Shown here: positions 1-9,474 of the stretch, piece by piece
Layout of the letters: every line of letters begins with the position of its first letter
How positions within the stretch are numbered: the first letter of the stretch is position 1
DNA from: Vulcanimicrobium sp035943995
Lineage (GTDB): Bacteria; Vulcanimicrobiota; Vulcanimicrobiia; Vulcanimicrobiales; Vulcanimicrobiaceae
Direction of reading: 5' to 3'
DNA length: 64,000 nt
Assembly (NCBI GenBank): GCA_035943995.1
Contig: DASZBS010000056.1
Span: 8,265 to 72,264 of the forward strand
Translations under genes and position numbers: made by a program
Notes under the pieces: generated by a model
The model's input: the letters and a program-made list of their open reading frames with translations, nothing else
The model's database searches: none
What the model was told of the DNA's origin: nothing

Positions 1-743
1 CGTACGCCACGCAGCGCACGGAAGTCGGCGACGTCAGAGCCGGTTACGACGCGGTACGGCGCGGGCTGCACGTGCTGCCGCTGCTGCATCCGACGCGCAC
101 GAAGGAGCGGCTCGCCGTGCTGACCGCGGACGCGCACGTCTACAGCCTGCACGCATCGCGCGGCGACGATCGCTACCGCTTTTGCGTCGTCGAGAAGCTC
201 GCGGCTTCGCACGGTCACGTGCGCGCGCAGCTCGGCGCCCGCGCGCAGCGCATCGCCGGCGCGGCCGCCCAAGGTCCGACCGCCACGGGCCGCATCGCCG
301 AGGAGATCTTCCGGCCGTTCGGAGCCGCCGAACGCCACACGATGGCGCGCACGCTTGCGGGCGCCGCGCAATGCGTCGCGCAGTGCGAGTCGAACCCGCG
401 GGACGCCGTCGCCAGCGCAAAGCTGGTGGAGAGTATGCTCCCGGCGCGCAACGCGACCACCCTGTTGGTGCGCTACGCGCGCGCGAACCACGCGATCGCG
501 GCCCGCCGGTACGACGAGGCGCGTGCGCTCGCGCAGTCGGTCTACGACGATTCGGATCTGGCCGGCAACGGCCGCGCGCGCAGCCTCGCCGCGCGCAGCC
601 TTGCAACGATCGCGCTGCGGTGCCGCCGGCGCGCGGCGGCGCAGCGCTACGTTCGTGAAGCGCTCGCGCTGACCGAGCGATACGGTTGCCCCGAAGCGCT
701 CGCGCGCACCAACGTGCTCGCGCGGCGTCTCGACATCGCCTGA
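1..743 (+). CDS. Partial helical-repeat protein, C-terminal part
   Basis: The reading frame is open from the left window edge (codon phase starts at base 3) to a TGA at 741-743, so the 5' end lies outside the window; an internal GTG at 72 is probably not the true start. The visible part is rich in Ala, Arg and Leu. Near its C-terminus it has paired helices that look like tetratricopeptide repeats (YDEARALAQSVYDDS, then AAQRYVREALALTERYG). Such tails are common in large regulators and adenylate-cyclase or LuxR-type proteins, but no catalytic or DNA-binding motif is visible here, so the function stays open. Confidence 0.6.
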   Translation, partial: YATQRTEVGDVRAGYDAVRRGLHVLPLLHPTRTKERLAVLTADAHVYSLHASRGDDRYRFCVVEKLAASHGHVRAQLGARAQRIAGAAAQGPTATGRIAEEIFRPFGAAERHTMARTLAGAAQCVAQCESNPRDAVASAKLVESMLPARNATTLLVRYARANHAIAARRYDEARALAQSVYDDSDLAGNGRARSLAARSLATIALRCRRRAAAQRYVREALALTERYGCPEALARTNVLARRLDIA

Positions 744-833
744 AGGACGCGGCGAGGATTCCTTTCCGGCCAAGTCGGCGGAAAACAGCGCGGTAACAAA
801 TCAGACGCAACGTCGTGCGCGTACCCGGCGACG

Positions 834-1253
834 ATGGTGCACGACATGCGACACTTCTTCATCATCATGGCCGGCCTCGCGTTCGCCGGCGGTTGCGGCG
901 GCGGCGGCGGCGCACCCGCACCCGCGGTTGTAACGCCGGCGCCGACGCCGTCACCGACCGCACCGCCGCCGGGGACGCTGAGCGTATCACAGAGCGCCGT
1001 CGCGTTCACCGCGCAAGGGCAGTCTGCGAGCGTCGGCGTCAGCGAGGCCGGATATTCCGGCACGATCGGGTTCGACGCCGCCGCGTGCGCGCCGGTCGCG
1101 AGCGTCACGCCCGGAACGCTGCAGCTCGCGCCGGCGACGTTCACGATCACGGCGCAAGGCGCGGGTGCGTGCACGCTCGCGTTCGTCGACCGCTTCGGTC
1201 AGCGCGTGCCGGTGACCGTCGGCGTGACGCTGACGCAGGGCGGCATCAAGTGA
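834..1253 (+). CDS. Small putative lipoprotein with Gly/Pro-rich linker
   Basis: This 139-residue protein has a short hydrophobic leader ending in LAFAGGC, a lipobox-like site that would place it on the membrane as a lipoprotein. A glycine run and a Pro/Ala/Thr linker follow, then an 80-residue beta-rich domain with two cysteines (AACAP and GACTL). ATG 846 (MRHFF) is an equally good start. The next lipoprotein gene overlaps its stop (GTG at 1250, TGA at 1251-1253), so the two are likely cotranscribed. I recognise no family; the fold looks Ig-like, which is inference. Confidence 0.7.
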   Translation: MVHDMRHFFIIMAGLAFAGGCGGGGGAPAPAVVTPAPTPSPTAPPPGTLSVSQSAVAFTAQGQSASVGVSEAGYSGTIGFDAAACAPVASVTPGTLQLAPATFTITAQGAGACTLAFVDRFGQRVPVTVGVTLTQGGIK

Positions 1254-2884
1254 GCGCGCGCGGAACGGCCGCCGCCACGCTGGTGCTGCTCGCGACGAGC
1301 GGGTGCGCGAGCGGCGCGCGGACCGTGCCTGCGGTACACCAGCCGTCCGCGGCCGCGCGGTCGCGCGTCAGCTTCACGATGCGGTGGCCCGAGCGGGCGC
1401 CGAGCGCGGCGCGCCGCCGGCATTTCGTCTCGCCGTCCACGCTGAGCGTCGCGATCGAGGTGAACCCCGACGCCGCGCCGCCGGGTCCCGTCACGTTCGC
1501 GAACAATCCAAGCACGGCGGGCGGCACGTCGACCGTCGCGATCGACGCGCCCGTCGGCCCCGACGTCTTCGTGATCTCGTTGTACGATGCGGTGCAGGCG
1601 CCCGGCGAGACGAGCCCGATCGGCAACGAGCTGGGCCGCGTGCGCGTCGCGCAGACGATCGTCGCGAACACGCTCAACACGCTGAACGCCACGGTGATCG
1701 GCACCGTCGCCGCCGTGCGCATCGGACCGCTCCCGAACCAGCCGAACGTCCTCGTGCAGCCGGCGAACCCCGGCGCGTACGAGCTGGTCGGCCGCGCGCC
1801 CGCGACGTTCGCCGTCGCACCGCTCGACGCGGGCGGCAACGTCATCGTGCAGCCCGACGCGCCGGTGTCGATCGCGCTCGCGCCCAACACGCGGGCGACG
1901 GGCGTGCTCGCCGTCACGCCGCTGAGCGGGACGACGGACCGCTTCACCGTGCAGGCCGTCGCGCCGAACACGAGCTTCTATCCGACGTCGCTCGTCGCCA
2001 CGGCGACCGACGCCGCGGGCGGGCTCGCGACGTCGTCCGCGCTCGTCGACATGACCAGCGCGGTGTACGTCGCGTACGCCAACGGCGGCGCGCCCGCCGT
2101 CGCGCGCTTCGACGCGCACGGCACCCCGCTGGCGCTGCCCGCCGGCGCGTTCGCGGGGCTCGCGAACCCCGTCGCGCTCACGTACGATGCGGCGGATCGC
2201 GAGATCCTGGTCGCGGACGCCGGCGCGAACGCCGTGCTCGCGTTCGACGAGGACGGCACCCCGGTCGCGGGGTTCACGGCCAAAGCGGTCGCCGGCGTCA
2301 ACGGGATCGCGTACGACGCGAACAACGGCAACGTGTACGCGTCCGGCAGCGCCGGCGTGACGGTGTTCGCACCGAACGGCGGACCGCCGAAGGGTGCGGC
2401 GCCGCCGGCGTTCGCCGTGCCTAATGCGAACGGCATCGCGTTCGTCGCCGCGTCGCCGAACGGTGCGCTGAACCGCATCGCGGTCGGCGTCGCGTCCGCT
2501 TCGCCGCAAGTGGCGTTCTTCTCCGAGCGCGGTGCATCGCTCGGCACGAAACCGCTCGCCGCCGCGCCGGCCGCGCTCGCGTACGGCAGGCCGTACGGCA
2601 GCGGCACCGTGCCGCAGACGACCGCGCAGATCTACGTCACCGGCGCCAACGGCGTCGCGGCGCTCGATGCGTTCGGCGCGCCGGTCGCCGCGGTCGCCGA
2701 CTCGGGCACCCCGTTCGGCATCGACGTCGATCCGAACCTCGTCATGCCCGTGGTCGCCGAGCGCGCCGCCGGCGCCGTCACCACCTATCTCGACGACCTC
2801 AGCGCGATCGACGCGACGCGTTCGTTCGCGACGCCCGCCGCGCTCGGCTTCACTCGACCCCAAGGAGTTTGCGATGTCTTCTAG
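1250..2884 (+). CDS. Lipoprotein with NHL/beta-propeller-like repeats
   Basis: The start chosen is GTG 1250, which overlaps the upstream stop by four bases (GTGA). The leader ends in LLATSGC, a good lipobox, so the protein is probably lipid-anchored. Residues of about 270-540 carry recurring units (ILVADAGANAVLAFDEDG, NVYASGSAGVTVFAPNG, QIYVTGANGVAALDAFG) typical of NHL or SMP-30-like beta-propeller blades. The N-terminal half is beta-rich and may hold Ig-like domains. The open frame extends upstream to 815, but that part lies inside the previous gene. The gene ends 11 bases into the peptidase gene, so the three genes 834-7412 form an exported-protein operon. Confidence 0.7.
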   Translation: MSARGTAAATLVLLATSGCASGARTVPAVHQPSAAARSRVSFTMRWPERAPSAARRRHFVSPSTLSVAIEVNPDAAPPGPVTFANNPSTAGGTSTVAIDAPVGPDVFVISLYDAVQAPGETSPIGNELGRVRVAQTIVANTLNTLNATVIGTVAAVRIGPLPNQPNVLVQPANPGAYELVGRAPATFAVAPLDAGGNVIVQPDAPVSIALAPNTRATGVLAVTPLSGTTDRFTVQAVAPNTSFYPTSLVATATDAAGGLATSSALVDMTSAVYVAYANGGAPAVARFDAHGTPLALPAGAFAGLANPVALTYDAADREILVADAGANAVLAFDEDGTPVAGFTAKAVAGVNGIAYDANNGNVYASGSAGVTVFAPNGGPPKGAAPPAFAVPNANGIAFVAASPNGALNRIAVGVASASPQVAFFSERGASLGTKPLAAAPAALAYGRPYGSGTVPQTTAQIYVTGANGVAALDAFGAPVAAVADSGTPFGIDVDPNLVMPVVAERAAGAVTTYLDDLSAIDATRSFATPAALGFTRPQGVCDVF

Positions 2885-5800
2885 GCTCTGCGCGGCGCTG
2901 CTGCTCGCGCTCTCGTTCGGAGCGCTGACGAGCGTCGGCGACGCACGTGCGAACCGCCGCGCGGCGGCCGTGCCGTCGGTTCCGGTTTCGCACAGCGTCG
3001 CGTTCATGGGCTACCTGCGTGACGGCCGCGTCGCGACGGTGTACGCGGACGGGCGCGTGACGGTCGCGCCGCCGCGCGCCGCGACCGCCGCGGTCAAGCG
3101 CAACGGCCCGCTGCGTTTGCCGTCATCGCACGCGATGACGCGCGCGCACGTCGCCGTCGCTCGCTACGGCCCGCTCGACGGCGACGTGCCGCCGGCCGTG
3201 CGGCGGCAGATCCTCTTCGACCTCGAGCACCCGCCGCAGCGCTTCGTCCCGGAGCGGGTCGTCGTCGCGTTCGCACCGGGCGTGACGATGGCCCGCGACA
3301 GCGACGCGCTCTCACCGTCCGCCGCGCGGACGCTGCGGCTGGCGGTGCTCGCCAAGCGCCGTGACGTCAGTCCGCACGCGTTCACCAACGACGTGCGCAC
3401 GAACCGGACGCTCACAGCGCTAGGCGTCGACCGGGCGGACCGGCTGTTCGCGCACGCCGACCGTGGTTCGCTCGGCGCGATGCGCGCCCGCGCCGAGGCG
3501 CGCGTCCGGCGCCCGCTCGTGGCGTTCGACAACGCGTTCGTCCTGCACGTCGGCGCGGCATCGGTGAACGATGCGGTCCGCCGCCTGCGCGCGCTGCCCG
3601 GCGTGACGTACGCCGCGCCGGACCACGTCGTGAGCTCGATGCTCGCGGCGCGCCGCCCGCTCGCGGACGACACGCTGCGCGAGATCGCGGGCTATCACCG
3701 TGCCGCGCGCACGTTCGGCCGCTCGGTGCGCTCGACGACGTCCGCCGCGACGATCCCGCCGAACACGGCGGTGTCGCTGAACCTCCAGGCATTGCTGAAC
3801 GCGCCCGGCGTCGACGCGGTCGCCGCGTTCGACGAGATCGGCGCGCGCTTCAACCAGCTCCCCGGCGCCGGCGAGATCATCACCAACGTCGGCCTGGGCG
3901 ACGCCGACGACGCGTCCGCCGCCGCGAACCCGAACGATCCGTGCAACGCGGCGGTCGGCAACAACGGCCCGACCACCCGCGTCGTCGGCGGACAACGCTA
4001 TCTCGACTGGCCGTCGCTGCCGCTGATCCCGGTGTGGGTCTCCGACGCGAACGGAAACTTGTCGGCGACCGGCGAGGTGTGCGACGTCGACCCGCAGCTC
4101 GGCGAGGTCGGGCTCGACTTCTCCGTGATGGCACCGCTGCCGGATGCTCTGCAGCGTCCCGGCAAGGTCGCGCCGTTCGCGGCGGACCTGCTCGGCATCG
4201 CGCCGGGTGCGTCGTATCGCTGGGTCGCGCCCGGCAGCACGCGCGGCGTCGTCGGCACGAGCGACACGCTCGGCGCGCTGCTCGGCGCGGCGCGCCAGCA
4301 GCCCGCGCCCAACGTCATCACGGCGAGCATCGGCTACGGCATCGACGGGCTCGGTTTTCCGAGCCGGTATCTGGAGGACGATCCGCTCGTGCAGAGCGTC
4401 GTCGCCGGCATCGTCGCGTCGAACGTCGTCGTCTGCATCGCCGCGAACGACGGCATGCGCATGGTGACGAGCGCGGCGATCGGGCCGTCGGGCGGCAGCG
4501 CGCCGACCAACGTCGGCACGACCGGTCTGACGAACATCAACGACATCGCGCTCACGACGGCCCCGTCGGTCATCCCGGACAGCGGCGCGATCGACGTCGG
4601 CGCGACCACGCTCGACGACGTGATCTCGGCGAACCCGCAAGACCCGGCGTTGACCCCGCTCGCGAACGTGAAGGCCTTCGCCGAGACGCGCTACAACGGC
4701 GCGCTGGGTTTCTCGAGCGGCTTCGGAACCCGCGTCAACATATCCGCGCCCGGTGACAACATCGACGCGCTCTACCGCAGCGGCATCGACGTCGACACGG
4801 TCGGGCTGGAGAACGTGGGCGGGACGTCCGCCTCGGCGCCCGAGGTCGCGGCCGCTGCGGCGGTCGCACTGCAAGTCGCGCGATTGACGGGACATCCGTT
4901 CGCGAGCGCGGCTCAGGTCCGCGACCTGCTCGTCGCGACGGGAACGCCGGTTGCGACGCCGCCACAGTCCGACGTCCCGCTCAACGTGGGGCCGCAAGTC
5001 AGCGTGCGCCGCGCCGTGGAGCAGTTGCTGGCCGGCGCCGGTCATCCCGTCCAGCCCGGCATCGCGCGCGTCGCCGTGCAGGGCCGCCGCGCCGGAAACG
5101 TCATCGCCTACTTCAACGAGCGCTATCCGAACGACGCGATCTTCACGACGGCGCTCGATCCTTCGTACGTCAAGCTCGACGGTCCGTACACCCGCGCGAT
5201 CACCTCGCACGGAGTGGCATGGCCCGGCAGCGACACCGGCGCGGACCTCAATTCGTACCTGACCATCGCGCCGGACTGGGAAGGCATCCCGGCCAACGCG
5301 AGCTATCGCCTCACCGTCGCCGGACAGCCGTCGCGCACGATCGCGACGACGCCGTACGCGCGCCTGCTGCCGGCGCAGCTGTTCGCGGCCGCCGGCGTCG
5401 CGCTCGCGCCGGGCGTGACGCGCACGCTGTCGCTCACCTACCGCGCGTCGGTCGGCTTGCACACGGTCGCGGAGTCGACGTTCGCGCTGACGTTCGGCCC
5501 GCCGGCACCGAGCTCAAGACTGGTACTCGCGCCCCACGTGCCGCCGGTCGTGAGCGGCTCGACGATCCCCGTGACGTACGACCTGCGCGGCTATCCGGCG
5601 GACAAACTCCGCGCACCGGTGCTCGACGTGTCGTTCCCCGGTGAGGACAGCCTGCAGTTCGGCGGCATCGGGCTGTACCCGTACTACTCGATTCCGCTGA
5701 GCGCACCGAGCGGCACCGTCAACGTGCCGGTGTCCGCGCTCGCGGGCGCCGGCACGTATACGGTGTGGATCGACTTACAGCCGGGCACCGCCGCGTTCGC

Positions 5801-7412
5801 CGACGACATCAGCGACCTCGCGTTCACGCGCGTCGACGCCGGCACCACACGGCCGCCGGGTCCGCTCCTCTCTCTGCCGCACGACCCGACGCCGCCGTTG
5901 CCGACGCTGCAAGTTCCGTACAAGTCGCCGTTCGTCGTGTCGTACGACGTGTCGCACGTCCCGGGTGCGTCCGGCGCGATCGTCGAGCTGTCGGCCCCGC
6001 CGCCGTCGACGATCTTCTACGGCCAAGGATTACCCGGCGCGCTCAACACGTTCCGAAACCCGAACGGCAACGCGCTCGACGACGACGGCGTCATCACCGG
6101 CTCGCTGTACCACGTTCGCGCGTCCGGCACGACCGGCTCGGTGACGATCGATCCGGTCGCGGCGAACATCCCCGCGACGACGACGGTCAACGTTCGCGTC
6201 CTCCCGGCCGACGCCACGGGCCCGATCGCGGAAGCGAGCGACGTCGGCACCGTTCAATACGACGGCCTCTCCGGCGCGATCGGCCTACCGTTGGGCAGCG
6301 TGTTCGTCAACCCGAACGGTACCGACGGGTTCCTGACGGAGTCCGGTCTGCTCGGCACGCAACAGACGAACTCGCCCGTTGCACTCGTCGAGCCGTTCGA
6401 CCTCCAGTCCGGGACGCTAGGGGCGACGCCGCTCGTGCTCACGACGGCGCTGAGCGACGAGTATCCGATCGTGCAGAACGACGTCGCGCTCGCCGACAGC
6501 TCGCTGGATTTCGCGACGATCGATCACTATCGCGCATCGCCGCTCGGAGCGGGCTTCACGCAATACTCGTTCCCGGCAGGCAGTCTCCCGAGTACGGCGT
6601 TCGTCAGCGTCGTCGCGTCCAACTCGTCGCCCACGCGCTCGGCGTATGTCGCACAGGATCTCGCGAGCGGCGACCTCATCACGACGCGCGGCGACGTCAC
6701 CACCGGAGCGGGGTTCAGCCCGGGGATCGACCTGACCCCGAGCCTCGGGCCGAACTTCGCACCGTTCGAGCTCGCGACGTTCAGCTACGACCCGTCCACC
6801 GATCGCGGCTACTTCATCGCGGAAGACCAAACGCTGCCCTGCGAGCAGCAGTCCCCGCAGCTCGTCACGATCGACTACGCGACCGGGAACGTTACAACGC
6901 GCGCGCTGGCGATCGGCGCGGGCGAAACGTTCGGTTTTTTCGGGCTGGCGATCGACCCCGGTACGCATACCGCGGCGATCGTGACGAGTTGCCAGGTGAG
7001 CAGCCTCCAGAAGAACCGCACCGAACTGACGATCGTGGACTTGTCGACGGGCGCGGCGACGCCGGTGTTCCAGCACCTCCTCAACGACGAGAACTTCTAC
7101 CACAGCGGGGTCTTGATCGGCGGCGACTCGCCGGTCGTCGGCATCGACGTCGTGAACCACCTGATCCTCCAGCGCTCCATGCTGTGCCCGGTGATCTTGG
7201 GGAATTTCGACATCAACGCCCGGGTCTGTCTGAACGAGTACGACGAGAGCGGCCGGCTCGTCAAGACGGTACCGGGGCTGTTCTCCGACGCCGAGCTCTC
7301 CGTGTTCTTCAGCGGCGTCAACGGAACGACGCGAGTTGGTGCCGCGACGGGACAGGAGTCGTTGTCGGGGTTCTTCGTCAGCAGCAGCACCGTCCAGCCG
7401 TATTCGTACTGA
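2874..7412 (+). CDS. Large secreted serine peptidase, sedolisin/subtilase-like (S53/S8 clan)
   Basis: An AAGGAG site precedes ATG 2874, which opens a clean signal peptide (SSRLCAALLLALSFGALTS). Of 1512 residues, about 60-260 look like a propeptide. The catalytic domain shows GTSAS with Ser near residue 652, an EVGLD motif (Glu 411, Asp 415) and AANDG (Asp 526). The E-x3-D spacing, plus Asp where subtilisins have the oxyanion Asn, is the signature of sedolisins (S53) rather than the Asp-His-Ser of classical subtilases; no HGTHVA motif is seen. About 800 residues of beta-rich C-terminal sequence follow. The length far exceeds typical sedolisins. Family placement comes from motifs only. Confidence 0.8.
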   Translation: MSSRLCAALLLALSFGALTSVGDARANRRAAAVPSVPVSHSVAFMGYLRDGRVATVYADGRVTVAPPRAATAAVKRNGPLRLPSSHAMTRAHVAVARYGPLDGDVPPAVRRQILFDLEHPPQRFVPERVVVAFAPGVTMARDSDALSPSAARTLRLAVLAKRRDVSPHAFTNDVRTNRTLTALGVDRADRLFAHADRGSLGAMRARAEARVRRPLVAFDNAFVLHVGAASVNDAVRRLRALPGVTYAAPDHVVSSMLAARRPLADDTLREIAGYHRAARTFGRSVRSTTSAATIPPNTAVSLNLQALLNAPGVDAVAAFDEIGARFNQLPGAGEIITNVGLGDADDASAAANPNDPCNAAVGNNGPTTRVVGGQRYLDWPSLPLIPVWVSDANGNLSATGEVCDVDPQLGEVGLDFSVMAPLPDALQRPGKVAPFAADLLGIAPGASYRWVAPGSTRGVVGTSDTLGALLGAARQQPAPNVITASIGYGIDGLGFPSRYLEDDPLVQSVVAGIVASNVVVCIAANDGMRMVTSAAIGPSGGSAPTNVGTTGLTNINDIALTTAPSVIPDSGAIDVGATTLDDVISANPQDPALTPLANVKAFAETRYNGALGFSSGFGTRVNISAPGDNIDALYRSGIDVDTVGLENVGGTSASAPEVAAAAAVALQVARLTGHPFASAAQVRDLLVATGTPVATPPQSDVPLNVGPQVSVRRAVEQLLAGAGHPVQPGIARVAVQGRRAGNVIAYFNERYPNDAIFTTALDPSYVKLDGPYTRAITSHGVAWPGSDTGADLNSYLTIAPDWEGIPANASYRLTVAGQPSRTIATTPYARLLPAQLFAAAGVALAPGVTRTLSLTYRASVGLHTVAESTFALTFGPPAPSSRLVLAPHVPPVVSGSTIPVTYDLRGYPADKLRAPVLDVSFPGEDSLQFGGIGLYPYYSIPLSAPSGTVNVPVSALAGAGTYTVWIDLQPGTAAFADDISDLAFTRVDAGTTRPPGPLLSLPHDPTPPLPTLQVPYKSPFVVSYDVSHVPGASGAIVELSAPPPSTIFYGQGLPGALNTFRNPNGNALDDDGVITGSLYHVRASGTTGSVTIDPVAANIPATTTVNVRVLPADATGPIAEASDVGTVQYDGLSGAIGLPLGSVFVNPNGTDGFLTESGLLGTQQTNSPVALVEPFDLQSGTLGATPLVLTTALSDEYPIVQNDVALADSSLDFATIDHYRASPLGAGFTQYSFPAGSLPSTAFVSVVASNSSPTRSAYVAQDLASGDLITTRGDVTTGAGFSPGIDLTPSLGPNFAPFELATFSYDPSTDRGYFIAEDQTLPCEQQSPQLVTIDYATGNVTTRALAIGAGETFGFFGLAIDPGTHTAAIVTSCQVSSLQKNRTELTIVDLSTGAATPVFQHLLNDENFYHSGVLIGGDSPVVGIDVVNHLILQRSMLCPVILGNFDINARVCLNEYDESGRLVKTVPGLFSDAELSVFFSGVNGTTRVGAATGQESLSGFFVSSSTVQPYSY

Positions 7413-7473
7413 CGGCGGTTCCGCAGTGACGCCCGGACCGGTCGCGGAGCGCCGGCCCGAGCGTCCCGGACCT

Positions 7474-7944
7474 CTAGGTCTTCCAGACGAGCGTGATACC
7501 CGTGAATACACCGCTGGAGTTCGTCATGTCGCTCGGCACGCTGCAGTTCGTTCCGGACTCCGTGATCCAGGCGTGGAGCGTGAACGAGCCTGCACCCACT
7601 TGCGTGATCCGCATGTTGAACGTGCATTTGTTGCTCACTCCGTCGCTCGCGTTCGCATAGGCTACGAACCCGTCGACGTATTGGCGTAGCGCCGGCGCAG
7701 GCGCACTGAACGTTCCGGAGCCGCTGGCGGGATCGTAATTGCCGGCGAGGATCGCTGCGGCCGGATTGGTCAGTCCGCTGATGCTGGACGATGACCCGGT
7801 CCGGATCGCGCTCGCGGACCCGTCCGCGTTGTGGACGGTGAACGACACGCTGACGTTGCTCGCAGACGCCTGAGCAGCCGTGCCGGCGAACGCGCCGGCG
7901 ACGACGATCGCGCCCAGCGCGAGAAATGATGTGATTCTGTTCAT
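7474..7944 (-). CDS. Small secreted protein of unknown function
   Basis: The 156-residue product begins with a signal peptide (MNRITSFLALGAIVVAGAFA, cleavage near AQA-SA). Its beta-rich mature part has two cysteines (NKCTF and TNCSV) that could form a disulfide. AAAGGA lies eight bases before the ATG. It is 40 bases downstream of, and in the same orientation as, the similar small secreted gene ending at 7985; both share size, leader type and a paired-cysteine layout, so they look like diverged duplicates in one operon. I do not recognise the family. Confidence 0.65.
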   Translation of the reverse strand: MNRITSFLALGAIVVAGAFAGTAAQASASNVSVSFTVHNADGSASAIRTGSSSSISGLTNPAAAILAGNYDPASGSGTFSAPAPALRQYVDGFVAYANASDGVSNKCTFNMRITQVGAGSFTLHAWITESGTNCSVPSDMTNSSGVFTGITLVWKT

Positions 7945-7984
7945 GCTGATGTCCTTTGAGAGGTGGTCGCTCGTACGGCGGCCG

Positions 7985-8443
7985 TCACTGCACCGTGAGC
8001 GTCACGGTGAAGTCGCCTTTGGTCTTGTCGAGGCCGGACGTGGTCGCGGCGCAGCGCATCTGACCCGTCCAGCTCGCGCGCGCGTCGGTGGTCAGCACGA
8101 ACTTCGTACCGGTGTACGAGAGCGTGTACCGAAACGTGCACTCGCGGGTCGGGTCCCCGGCGGCGCGGTAGATCAGCTCGCCGGCGATCGCCTTGGGGCT
8201 CGCGGACGTGATGGTGTACGCGTCGTTGGTCTGGCGCGGGATCGTCGCCATCGGAGCGTTGTCCGAGGTGACGTAACCGCCCAGGGTGGATGCGCTCGCA
8301 GCGTACGCGAGATCGAATGCGGTGGACGCGTTCGTGACGCGCACGATGACCGCGGGATTGGCGTGAGCCGGCACCGCGGCCACCGTGGCGAGCACGACGA
8401 ACGACACGCCGAGCAAGTCTCGGCCGAGTGAGCGTCCGAACAT
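7985..8443 (-). CDS. Small secreted protein of unknown function
   Basis: The 152-residue protein has a hydrophobic leader (LLGVSFVVLATVAAVPAHA) with an AHA-N cleavage site, then a beta-rich domain with two cysteines (RECTF and QMRCA). This is the same layout as the next gene downstream (7474-7944). Fibre or coat-like surface proteins share such traits, but nothing diagnostic is visible. Confidence 0.65.
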   Translation of the reverse strand: MFGRSLGRDLLGVSFVVLATVAAVPAHANPAVIVRVTNASTAFDLAYAASASTLGGYVTSDNAPMATIPRQTNDAYTITSASPKAIAGELIYRAAGDPTRECTFRYTLSYTGTKFVLTTDARASWTGQMRCAATTSGLDKTKGDFTVTLTVQ

Positions 8444-8608
8444 GACACCCCCGTTTCGGATCTCGTCCGGTCTCGCGTGGCGCGGACGTCGTCGAGCGGC
8501 ACCATCATGCGCGCTGTCGATGCGGTCTAGCTAGATATGGCCATACTAAATTCGGCGCAGATGCGCTCGCTGGCGCGCGCCGCGCGACTGCGCGCTGCGG
8601 CGACAGCG

Positions 8609-9403
8609 TTAGCGCCGGCGGGCCAGCTCGCGCTCGACGAACGTAACGCCCGCGGCACGCGCGGCGGCGCGGCGGTCGTACCACGCTGCGGCGCCGGCGA
8701 CGATCGTCGCCGCGAACGCGCCGAACGCGGTTGGCGATGCGAGCCGGGCGGCGCTGCCGAGCGCGGTCGCGAAACGGTCGATCTCGGCGAGGTGCTCGCG
8801 CACGTCGTCGTCCTGGAGCCGTTCGCTCGCCGACGGCCGCGCGCACAGCGTCTGATCGCTGCGGAAGCGATCCGATCCCACCCAGCCGTCGACCGCGTCG
8901 ACGACGGCAAACAGCCGCCGCTTCGGATCGGGTGTCGCCGCGAGCACGATCCGTTCGAAACGCGCGCGCCACATCGTCTGCGCACGGCGCCGGCACGCCG
9001 CGTCGAGCTCGGCCGCCGCGTACAGGTTGTACAGCGTCCGGCGCGGGATCCCGGCGTCGCGCGACAGCCGCTGCATGGTGAGAATCTCACGCCCGCGGTC
9101 GGCGACGATCTGCCGCGTCGCGCTCTCGAGCACGCGCTCGTGCAGGTTCGGTGTCTCCGCGAGCATCGCGGCCGTGCCGCCGTCGCGCACGCGACGCCGA
9201 ACCTCGGTCACGAACTCGCGCCCCATCGCCGTCAACCGTGCGATGCGGTCGTCACGCTCGCTCGCCGCCGCGATGACGGCACGAATGCCGACGTAGTCCG
9301 GCGTCGCACCGCCCGCGATCACCGCGTCGATGCGTTCGCGGTCTTCCGCCGCGCGCGCGTGCATCGTCCGTTCGGTCGCGCCGGACACGGACAGCGTCCT
9401 CAC
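8609..9403 (-). CDS. TetR-like transcriptional regulator with N-terminal extension
   Basis: The region around residues 93-140 (ATRQIVADRGREILTMQRL, then DAGIPRRTLYNLYA) matches the TetR helix-turn-helix, followed by an all-helical ligand/dimer domain. Unusually, about 90 residues precede the HTH, whereas TetR proteins usually start within 10-20 residues of it. That extension is helical and charged and may be a second domain; alternatively the true start is internal. It is divergent from the secretin gene with 71 bases between, so it may control that promoter, its own, or both. Its ligand is unknown. Confidence 0.65.
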   Translation of the reverse strand: MRTLSVSGATERTMHARAAEDRERIDAVIAGGATPDYVGIRAVIAAASERDDRIARLTAMGREFVTEVRRRVRDGGTAAMLAETPNLHERVLESATRQIVADRGREILTMQRLSRDAGIPRRTLYNLYAAAELDAACRRRAQTMWRARFERIVLAATPDPKRRLFAVVDAVDGWVGSDRFRSDQTLCARPSASERLQDDDVREHLAEIDRFATALGSAARLASPTAFGAFAATIVAGAAAWYDRRAAARAAGVTFVERELARRR

Positions 9404-9474
9404 CGTTTCACCGTATTCGAAAAGGTAGCATGAACAAGCTAGGGAACGTCAACGTCCCAGGGAGGTATCGCGGG

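Noticed and set aside
5765..7429. Long plus-strand frame inside the peptidase gene
   Set aside because: Arg-rich shadow of the real frame with no start signal and no domain.
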